From the NCBI GenBank assembly GCA_964565895.1, contig CAZMGT010000020.1:1-55810 (forward strand): a stretch of DNA of 55,810 nucleotides, read 5' to 3'. This document shows, piece by piece, positions 15,074 to 22,189 of this stretch. This DNA comes from CAZMGT01 sp964565895. Lineage in GTDB: Bacteria; Armatimonadota; Zipacnadia; UBA1398; CAZMGT01. A program made the translations under genes and the position numbers. How positions within the stretch are numbered: the first letter of the stretch is position 1; each line of letters opens with the position of its first letter. The notes beneath the pieces are model-generated. The model saw nothing but the letters and a program-made list of their open reading frames with translations. It did not search any database and was not told where the DNA came from.

Positions 15074-16381
15074 GTGAACCTAATCGTCATCGTCTCCGAC
15101 AGCCTGCGCGCGGACCACGTCGGCTGCTACGGAAACGAATGGATACGCACGCCGAGCCTGGACTGGCTCGCCCAGGACAGCGTGCTCTTCGAGGAGGCCT
15201 ATCCTGAGGCGCTGCCCACGATCCCCGTGCGCACATCGCTGTATACCGGCCGGCGCACGCTTACCCGCCGCGGCTGGCAGCCCCTGGAGCCCGACGATGT
15301 GATCCTCCCCGAGATCCTCAAAGAACACGGCTATGTTACGGCGCTGATTACCGACCTTTATCACATCTTTAAGCCGGGGATGAACTTTCACCGGGGCTAC
15401 GACTGCTTCCGCTGGATTCGCGGCCAAGAGAACGACCACTACGCCAACCGGCCGCCGGAGAAGTCGGGCTTTGACCTCGACCACTACCTTAAGCCGGAGA
15501 TGGAGGGGAGCTACGAGTGGACGGAGACGCGCCAATATTTGGCGAACATGGCGGGGCGCAAGTGCGAGGAGGAGTATTGCACGCCGCAGGTCATTCGCGA
15601 AGCGGAAGCGTGGCTGGAGTTTAACTACGACGCCGAAAAATTCATGCTTTGGGTGGACCTGTTCGACCCCCACGAGCCGTGGGACCCGCCCCCGCCGTTT
15701 AACCGCATGTACGCCGACCCCAACTACCAGGGCCGCGAGATTATCGAGCCTATGGCCGGCCCGAGCACATACCTTGAGGTCGAGGAGCTGCACCACATCC
15801 GCGCGCTATACGCCGGCGAGGTTACCTTTGTGGACAAGTGGATCGGCCGCCTGCTGGACAAGATCATGGAGCTCGGGCTGTTTGACAACACGCTAATCGT
15901 CTTTCTCTCGGACCACGGCCACCCTCACGGCGAACGGGGGTATATGCGCAAGAACGTTCAGCCCGACTTCCCCAACCTGCACCGCGAGCTACTGCACATC
16001 CCCTGGCTCATGCGCTTTCCCGGGGGAGAGTTTGGCGGAACGCGCGTGAAGCAGTTTGTGCAAACGCACGACTTCTTGCCCACCGTGCTCAACGTTTTAG
16101 GAATACCCGTGCCCGAGGGCGTCGAGGGGCGCGACCTAATGCCCCTCATCCGCGGCGAGGTTCCCGAGGAGTGGCCGGAGTACATCATCTCCGGCCGCTA
16201 CAACCGCAACTGGTGCGTGCGCACGCACGACTGGCACCTGATCGTCACCCGCGAGCAAGGGCCGGTCGAGCTATACAATCGGCAGACGGACCCCGAGGAG
16301 ATGATTAACGACATCGAGGGCTATCCGCATATCGTGCAGGACCTGCTACGGCACTTGCGCGCGCTGGGCATCGACGTTTAA
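15074..16381 (+). CDS. Sulfatase-superfamily protein with Thr in place of the formylglycine Cys
   Basis: 435 residues from the GTG at 15074, chosen because AAGGAGGG sits eight bases upstream and the protein then opens at the core strand NLIVIVSDSLRADHVGCYG; an ATG at 15026 would add 16 residues without a ribosome site. Alkaline-phosphatase-superfamily metal motifs are present (VSDSLRADH, FLSDHGHPHGERG). The sulfatase signature reads T49-IPV-R53 and then TSLYTGRR, so the Cys or Ser converted to formylglycine is Thr. Thr is the nucleophile in several phosphodiesterases of the superfamily, so phosphatase or phosphodiesterase activity is possible. No signal peptide: cytoplasmic. Confidence 0.8.
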   Translation: MNLIVIVSDSLRADHVGCYGNEWIRTPSLDWLAQDSVLFEEAYPEALPTIPVRTSLYTGRRTLTRRGWQPLEPDDVILPEILKEHGYVTALITDLYHIFKPGMNFHRGYDCFRWIRGQENDHYANRPPEKSGFDLDHYLKPEMEGSYEWTETRQYLANMAGRKCEEEYCTPQVIREAEAWLEFNYDAEKFMLWVDLFDPHEPWDPPPPFNRMYADPNYQGREIIEPMAGPSTYLEVEELHHIRALYAGEVTFVDKWIGRLLDKIMELGLFDNTLIVFLSDHGHPHGERGYMRKNVQPDFPNLHRELLHIPWLMRFPGGEFGGTRVKQFVQTHDFLPTVLNVLGIPVPEGVEGRDLMPLIRGEVPEEWPEYIISGRYNRNWCVRTHDWHLIVTREQGPVELYNRQTDPEEMINDIEGYPHIVQDLLRHLRALGIDV

Positions 16382-16639
16382 CCTGCGCGCAAAGGCCAGC
16401 GGGCTGGGCGCAAAGGGAGGGCGAAAAGAGGGAAGCGGTTGCGCGAGGTTGCCACGAGACAATGACAAAATTTTTACGTGGCGTTTACCCGATGTTCATA
16501 GAACCCAAAAGGGTGGGCGGTAGCATAAAGGTACGCGCCATGGACATTGGCAAGCGAACGGACCGACTTTCCTCGCCGAGCGAGGGCAAAGCATGAGTGC
16601 GGTAGGGGGGTGCGCGTTGGCTGAGGAGGCTGGTGTGGG
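16382..16639. other. Intergenic leader region before the sensor kinase gene; no gene found
   Basis: About 258 bases with no convincing reading frame. It holds an AT-rich run (ACAAAATTTTTAC near 16464-16476), unusual for this GC-rich DNA, and several short potential stems: ACCC/GGGT around 16503-16514, CCTCGC/GCGAGG around 16570-16584, and ACCG/CGGT enclosing that hairpin. ATGACA followed 17 bases later by TTACCC is only a poor promoter match. This may be a structured 5' leader with a promoter, but it matches no riboswitch class I know. Confidence 0.3.
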
Positions 16640-19600
16640 ATGGTGGAGCAGAGGGGCAAGGCGGCGCTGCTGAGCGAGTTAGAGCGCCTGCAGCGGCGGG
16701 TGGCCGAGCTCGAGGAGCGGCTCCAGCAGCTTCGGCGGAGAGAGCTAGACCGCTGCGCCGTGCTCCAGACAATGAGCGAGCTCGTCGCCTATCAAGACGC
16801 CGAGCTGCGCGTGCTTTGGGCAAACAATGCAGCGGCGCAGGCGCTGGGCCGCGCCCCGGAGGAGCTCGTGGGCAAGCGCTGCTATGAGCTGTGGGCGCAG
16901 CGCGACGCCCCCTGCCCGGGCTGCCCTGTGGTCAAGTGCCTGAGCACGGGCCGGCCGGAGCGGGGGGAAGTCTCCGGGCCCGACGGCCGGACGTGGCTTA
17001 TCCGAGCGATACCGGTTAAAGACGAGCGGGGCAGGGTAAACCGCGTGGTGAAGGTCACCGAGGAGATAACGAAGCTCAAGGCCGCGGAGGAGACCCTTCG
17101 CCAGCGCGAGCAGCGCGCCAAGCAGTTTGTCGAGCGCCTTGTTGCCCTGCCCGAGCTGGCCAACGAGCTGCTTTTGGTGGGCTCGTTCGACGAGCTCTGC
17201 CGCCGCGCTGTGGAGCTGGGAACGACGCGGTTGGGGTTTGAGCGGATGAGCATTTGGCTGCGCGGCGAGGAGCCCGGGGTTATCGTGGGCACGTTTGGCA
17301 TTGACGAGCGCGGCCGGCTGCGCGACGAGCGCGGCGTGCGCGCCCGCGGGGGGCCAGAGACGCCGATTGGGCGCATCCTTTCCGCCGAGCCCACGGCGCT
17401 TATCGTCAACGGCCCGCTTTATGACCACCAGGGAAAGGCCGTGGGTTGGGGAAGCGCGGCGTTTGGCCGGCTGTGGGACGGCGAGCAGGTTATCGGCTGC
17501 GTCTGCGTGGACAACCTCCTCGAGCACCGCCCGATTACCGACGAGGACCGCGAGATCCTCGGCCTTTATGCCTCGACCCTGGGGCACCTGTGCGCGCTCA
17601 AGCGCACGGAGGAGGATCTTCAGCGCGAGCGCGAGCTGCTCCATGCGCTGATGGACAGCATGCCCGACGCGATCTACTTCAAGGACACCGCGCTGCGCTA
17701 TATCCGCGTAAACAAGGCGTTTGCCAAGCTAGTCGGTATTTCGCGGCCCGAGGAGGCCGTGGGCAAGACGTGCTTCGACTTCTTTACCAAAGACCACGCC
17801 GAAGACAGCCACCGCGACGACCAGACCGTCCTGCGCACGGGCGAGCCCGTGGTGGACAAGCAGCGGAGGGTGCGCAAGGCCGACGGCCAGTTCGCCTGGT
17901 TCTCCTCGACGAAAGCGCCGATTAGGGACCGCTCGGGGCGCATCGTGGGCATTGTCGGCGTGGCCCGCGACATTACCGAACGCGTGAAGGCCGAGGATGC
18001 CCTGCGCGAGAGCGAGGAGCTTAACCGCCTGCATTTTGAAAACGCCACCGACGTTATCTACTCGTTCGACCGCGAATATCGGCTGTTAATGATCTCGCGC
18101 TCTATTGAGCGGCTGCTTGGGTATAAGCCGGAGGAGCTTATTGGGCGGTCGCTCCCCGAAGTGGGCCTGCTTACCCCGGAGAGCATGGAGCGTGTGCGCG
18201 TTAACGCGCAAAAGGTGTTTCGCGGCGGGCGCACGGAGTCTATCGAATACGAGTTCGTCGCTAAGGACGGGACGATTAAGTACGGCGAGGCAAGCTCAAG
18301 CCCGCTCATTCGCGACGGCGAGATCATCGGGCTGATCGGCATCGTGCGCGACGTTACCGAGCGCAAGCACGCCCAGCGCGAAAAAGAGGCGCTTATGCGA
18401 ATGTATCGCGACACGGTGGCCACAATCCCTTCCTCGCTGCTCATGCTCGACGCCGAGCTAAACGTGCTCATGGCCAACCGCCGGTTCTTGGAGCACCGGA
18501 AGATGGAAGAGGCCGATGTGGTGGGCAAGAACCTTACCGAGGTGTTTCCGGAGTCGCTGTTGCGCGAGCAAGCGCTGCTTGAGCGTGTGCGCGCCGTGGC
18601 TGAGCGCGGCGGAAACGAGGAGCTGCTTAACGTGCGCCACGTCTCGCCGGACCACCCGGAGAAATTCCTCGACATTCGCATTTGCGGGATTCGCATGCCC
18701 GAGGACGGCGAGGAGAAAAACCGCGTGCTGTTGGTAATCGACGACGTAACCGAGCACCGGATGCTCGAAGAGCAGTTGCGTCAGGCGCAGAAGATGGAGG
18801 CCATTGGGACGCTTGCCGGCGGGGTGGCCCACGATTTCAACAACCTGCTCACGGCGATTATGGGCTACGCCAGTATGCTGCGCCTGCGCGCCGAGCCGGA
18901 GAGCGAGACCCACCGCGCGGCGCAGCAAATCCAGCGCGCGGCCGAGCGCGCCGCGGAGCTCACGCAGCAGCTCTTGGGCTTCGCGCGCAAGGGCAAGCGC
19001 CAGAACATTCGGGTAGACCTGCACGAGCTGCTTGAGGAAGCGATTAACCTGTTGAGCAGGACGATCGATAAGCGGATTAACATGGAAAGGGAATTCCGCG
19101 CGGCGAACGCGACGATCCTCGGCGACCCGAGCCAGATCGAGCAGGTGATCTTAAACCTGGCGATAAACGCGCGCGACGCGATGCCCGAGGGCGGGCGGCT
19201 GGTGTTTGGCACGGAGGAGGTTCTTTTGGACGAGGCGTTCTGCCGCCGCCACGCGGGGGCCACGCCAGGGCAGTATGTCATGCTCTCCGTAAGCGACACG
19301 GGCTGCGGCATTCCCGAGGAGATTCGCGACCGCATTTTCGAGCCGTTCTTTACCACCAAGCAGCCGGGCGAGGGCACGGGAATGGGCCTGGCCATGGTCT
19401 ATGGGATCGTTAAAAACCACGGTGGGTCGATTTATGTGGAAAGCGAAGTGGGCCGCGGGACGACGTTTAAGGTCTACTTCCCCGTGGCTGCGCAGCCCGC
19501 GGAGCCCGTGCGCGCGGAGGAGCTTGAGGGTTTGGTCCGTGGGCGAGGGCGGATCTTGCTCGTGGACGACGAGGAAGTTGTGCGCGAGGTGGGCGCCGAC

Positions 19601-19930
19601 GTCCTCAGGCACCTCGGCTATGAAGTGATCACCGCGGCCGACGGCCTGCAGGCAATTGACTATTACAAAAACCACGCCGAGGAGATCGACTTGGTGATTA
19701 TCGATCTCGTTATGCCGCGGATGAACGGGCGCGACTGCTTTTTGGCGATGAAGGCGATAAACCCCAACGTGCGCGCGATTCTCTCCAGCGGCTACGAGCC
19801 GGACGGCTCGGTGCAGGAGCTGCTTAACGAAGGCGCGCTGGGCTTTGCGCAGAAACCGTATAACGTCGTGCAGCTTTCGCAAACGGTGGCCCGGGCGCTA
19901 AAGCAGGCTGCGCCGAACGATGGGGCCTAG
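16640..19930 (+). CDS. Cytoplasmic hybrid sensor histidine kinase (PAS-GAF-PAS-PAS-PAS-HisKA-HATPase-REC)
   Basis: 1096 residues; GAGGAGG lies ~11 bases before the ATG. A short coiled coil (1-45) is followed by PAS1 (~40-147, containing CPGCPVVKC), GAF (~170-322), PAS2 (~330-447), PAS3 (~460-577), PAS4 (~587-704), HisKA with H731 in GGVAHDFNN, HATPase (~823-947; NLAINARDAMPEGG, DTGCGIP, GTGMGLAMV) and a receiver domain (~970-1084) with D1022 in IIDLVMP. No membrane helices, so it senses an internal signal. No response regulator with a DNA-binding domain lies nearby; the output partner is unknown. It heads a same-strand run with the exported protein and lyase genes, with 48 bases to the next gene. 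Confidence 0.92.
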   Translation: MVEQRGKAALLSELERLQRRVAELEERLQQLRRRELDRCAVLQTMSELVAYQDAELRVLWANNAAAQALGRAPEELVGKRCYELWAQRDAPCPGCPVVKCLSTGRPERGEVSGPDGRTWLIRAIPVKDERGRVNRVVKVTEEITKLKAAEETLRQREQRAKQFVERLVALPELANELLLVGSFDELCRRAVELGTTRLGFERMSIWLRGEEPGVIVGTFGIDERGRLRDERGVRARGGPETPIGRILSAEPTALIVNGPLYDHQGKAVGWGSAAFGRLWDGEQVIGCVCVDNLLEHRPITDEDREILGLYASTLGHLCALKRTEEDLQRERELLHALMDSMPDAIYFKDTALRYIRVNKAFAKLVGISRPEEAVGKTCFDFFTKDHAEDSHRDDQTVLRTGEPVVDKQRRVRKADGQFAWFSSTKAPIRDRSGRIVGIVGVARDITERVKAEDALRESEELNRLHFENATDVIYSFDREYRLLMISRSIERLLGYKPEELIGRSLPEVGLLTPESMERVRVNAQKVFRGGRTESIEYEFVAKDGTIKYGEASSSPLIRDGEIIGLIGIVRDVTERKHAQREKEALMRMYRDTVATIPSSLLMLDAELNVLMANRRFLEHRKMEEADVVGKNLTEVFPESLLREQALLERVRAVAERGGNEELLNVRHVSPDHPEKFLDIRICGIRMPEDGEEKNRVLLVIDDVTEHRMLEEQLRQAQKMEAIGTLAGGVAHDFNNLLTAIMGYASMLRLRAEPESETHRAAQQIQRAAERAAELTQQLLGFARKGKRQNIRVDLHELLEEAINLLSRTIDKRINMEREFRAANATILGDPSQIEQVILNLAINARDAMPEGGRLVFGTEEVLLDEAFCRRHAGATPGQYVMLSVSDTGCGIPEEIRDRIFEPFFTTKQPGEGTGMGLAMVYGIVKNHGGSIYVESEVGRGTTFKVYFPVAAQPAEPVRAEELEGLVRGRGRILLVDDEEVVREVGADVLRHLGYEVITAADGLQAIDYYKNHAEEIDLVIIDLVMPRMNGRDCFLAMKAINPNVRAILSSGYEPDGSVQELLNEGALGFAQKPYNVVQLSQTVARALKQAAPNDGA

Positions 19931-19978
19931 CCCCGGGGCGCCGCGCGAACGCTTGGCGCGCTGCACGAGCGGAGACCC

Positions 19979-22171
19979 ATGGCACCGTGTGTCCTCGCCG
20001 CCGTTGTTATGCTCTCCGGCGCCCTCGCGCGCAACGAGCTTGTCTTTCAATGGGACATCTACCGCATTCACCTTAACCGCCACGGAAACCTCATGCGCAA
20101 CTGGCCCGGGGCCGAGGCGTGGAGCGAATACGAGCTGCTTAAGGCGCGCGCCTTGGCCTGTGGCGAGCGGCCCAATATTATCGATGTCTGGGTGCCTATC
20201 GTGCGCGGGCTCGAGGCGAGGTGGCTGCGCGAGGGCGACTCCTCGCCGTGCATCGTGCGCGACCGCCTGAGCGACGACGAGGTGGCGGAGATCATCCGCC
20301 AATACCGGCGGTTTGAGGAGCTGGTGTTCGTCTACTCCGGCGGGCGGGCAAAGCTGCACTCGGAGATTACGATCATCAACGATGCCCTGCGCCCCACGGT
20401 GCGGGGCAATTGGTTTTTCCCCGGGCCGTTTAAGGAGTTCGCGCAGCGGTATCGCCCGTTTGCCCGCGGGGAGTTCGACAGCGTAATCGGCTTTTTCCCG
20501 CCGGGCAGCCTCCCCCTGGGGATGTGGGGCGGGACCTATGGCGCGGACTGGGGGCTGTGGGGTGCGGGAAACTCCAACAACGCCTGGCTGCGCGGCTATC
20601 CCCAGCGCCACGGCTTTGTCATTTGGCACGAGTGGCTTAACCAGTGGAACTGGTGCACGCGCAACGTAATGGGCTATCCCCGCGACCTGTGGAACCTGTA
20701 TATCTTCTCGCGCACGGGCTACGAGCCCGACCCGCTGCCCGATTGGCCGTGGATAACGAGCCACCGCGATGTCATGCGGCATTATATTTCCCCGCGCATG
20801 TGGCGCCGGAGCACAATGATCGACCCCCACCGTTCGCAGCCCATCCGCACGTGGTGGCTGCTTGGGCCGTTTCGCGGCGACGAGGCACTGGCTGCCCTGC
20901 CGCCCGACGCTGGCCTGCGCTGGCGGCCGTTTCGCGCGCCCGAGGGCGAGTATGTTGACCTGCGCCAAGCTACCGACGCCCAGCCTGGCGAGGTGGTCTT
21001 TCTCCAAGCGCTGGTGGAGTCGGCGAAAAAGCAGGAGGTGCGCCTGTGGACGGGGAGCGACGGGGAGCTTGCTGTGTTCGCCAACGGGAAATTGATCAAG
21101 CGCTGGCCTGGGCTGCGCGCCCCCGCGGGCGGGCACCTGCAGGAGCGCTGCAACTATGTTGAGCTGGAGAAGGGGATAAACCGCATCGTCCTGCAGGCGA
21201 GGCGGCCGAAGGGCGAGCGGTGGGAGGTGTTCGCCCGGCTGGCGGCCTCAGACGGCAGCGGCGAGATGCCCCAAGGGGTGCGCGTTTTGCGCTCGCTGGC
21301 CGAACTTGTCCCGGAGCGGCTCGTCCCCACCAAGCGCACGGAACCTATTAATTGGCGCAACCCTAAGCACTACGACTGGAGTGCCGTGCGCGACGACCCG
21401 TGGACGATGATGCCCCGGGTGGACGACGAGGCCCTGCGCCAGCTCACGGGCATCGCCGACCTCGAGCTTGTCGCCATGGGGGCCTATGTGCTCGTGGATG
21501 TTAAGGGAAGCAAGAGGGTGTTGTCGCCTGTCCTTGAAAACGGCGACCCGAACGACTTTCGCCTAAACAACGAGCTAAACACGCGCGCGGAGTCCATGGC
21601 CGTGGTGCGCTTTGCCCAGGGAGCGGACGGAAGCGACGGGCGCGACCTGGTGCTTGTGCGCATTGACGCCGCGGATGTCGCGCTTAACCTGCTTAAACAC
21701 CCGCGTAACAGCAAGCGGCCGGAGCCGGCGAAAGCGCTTATCGGGTGGGGGATTGTGGACTGGAAGGTGTTTTTGGTGCTCGACACATATCTGGGCGAGC
21801 TGCCCAACCACGAGCTTGCGGCGCTTGAGGAGCGCGCGGCACAGTGCGCCCTGTGGGCCCAGGCGGACCGCTACGAGGCCGCCCCGGGCGATGTCGTTCG
21901 CATTGACGCGCGCGTGGAGACCTGGGGGCCGGAGGAGAGCACAGCGGTGTTCTGCGCGGGAATCGGCGAGGGGCCGGATGTTGTGCGCGCGGGGGCGGGG
22001 CTTGCCGCGCAGTTTGAGCTAGAGGTTCCCCAGGGCGCTCGCGGCGCCGTGCCTATCTACGTTACCGCGTATGTCCAGCCGCAGGGGGAAAAGCTGACGA
22101 AAATGCTCCCATTGTGGGTGGAGCAGGCAAGCGCGGCGCGCGAAAATCGCCGCGTAAAGGCGGCGCAGTAG
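19979..22171 (+). CDS. Large exported protein of unknown function with sugar-binding-like region
   Basis: 730 residues; the N-terminus (MAPCVLAAVVMLSGALA) is a likely signal peptide. I do not recognise the N-terminal ~300 residues, which are rich in Trp and Tyr (MWGGTYGADWGLWGAGNSNN) and include H217-EWLNQ. This recalls a zinc-protease helix but lacks the second His, so it is not a proven HExxH site. Residues ~290-420 look like the beta-sandwich modules found in glycan-active proteins (WWLLGPFRG, FLQALVESAKKQEVRLWTG in segments, LEKGINRIVLQARR). The C-terminal third is beta-rich. It sits 18 bases before a heparinase-like lyase, pointing to polysaccharide or cell-surface work. Confidence 0.6.
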   Translation: MAPCVLAAVVMLSGALARNELVFQWDIYRIHLNRHGNLMRNWPGAEAWSEYELLKARALACGERPNIIDVWVPIVRGLEARWLREGDSSPCIVRDRLSDDEVAEIIRQYRRFEELVFVYSGGRAKLHSEITIINDALRPTVRGNWFFPGPFKEFAQRYRPFARGEFDSVIGFFPPGSLPLGMWGGTYGADWGLWGAGNSNNAWLRGYPQRHGFVIWHEWLNQWNWCTRNVMGYPRDLWNLYIFSRTGYEPDPLPDWPWITSHRDVMRHYISPRMWRRSTMIDPHRSQPIRTWWLLGPFRGDEALAALPPDAGLRWRPFRAPEGEYVDLRQATDAQPGEVVFLQALVESAKKQEVRLWTGSDGELAVFANGKLIKRWPGLRAPAGGHLQERCNYVELEKGINRIVLQARRPKGERWEVFARLAASDGSGEMPQGVRVLRSLAELVPERLVPTKRTEPINWRNPKHYDWSAVRDDPWTMMPRVDDEALRQLTGIADLELVAMGAYVLVDVKGSKRVLSPVLENGDPNDFRLNNELNTRAESMAVVRFAQGADGSDGRDLVLVRIDAADVALNLLKHPRNSKRPEPAKALIGWGIVDWKVFLVLDTYLGELPNHELAALEERAAQCALWAQADRYEAAPGDVVRIDARVETWGPEESTAVFCAGIGEGPDVVRAGAGLAAQFELEVPQGARGAVPIYVTAYVQPQGEKLTKMLPLWVEQASAARENRRVKAAQ

Positions 22172-22189
22172 GATAGGCTGGAGGAGAAG

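Noticed and set aside
16440..16590. Minus-strand sequence GAGGAAAGTC near 16570 resembling the start of RNase P RNA, and GGTAAACGCC near 16485
   Set aside because: The remaining conserved RNase P elements and the required length are missing, and the order does not fit.
16560..16620. Hairpin followed by GCAAAGC, like part of a c-di-GMP-I riboswitch
   Set aside because: The upstream GGGCAAACC-type half and the second stem are absent, so only the short shared string matches.
20627..20644. HEWLNQ in the 730-residue protein as a zinc protease motif
   Set aside because: The second metal His of HExxH is missing, so the motif alone does not support a protease call.
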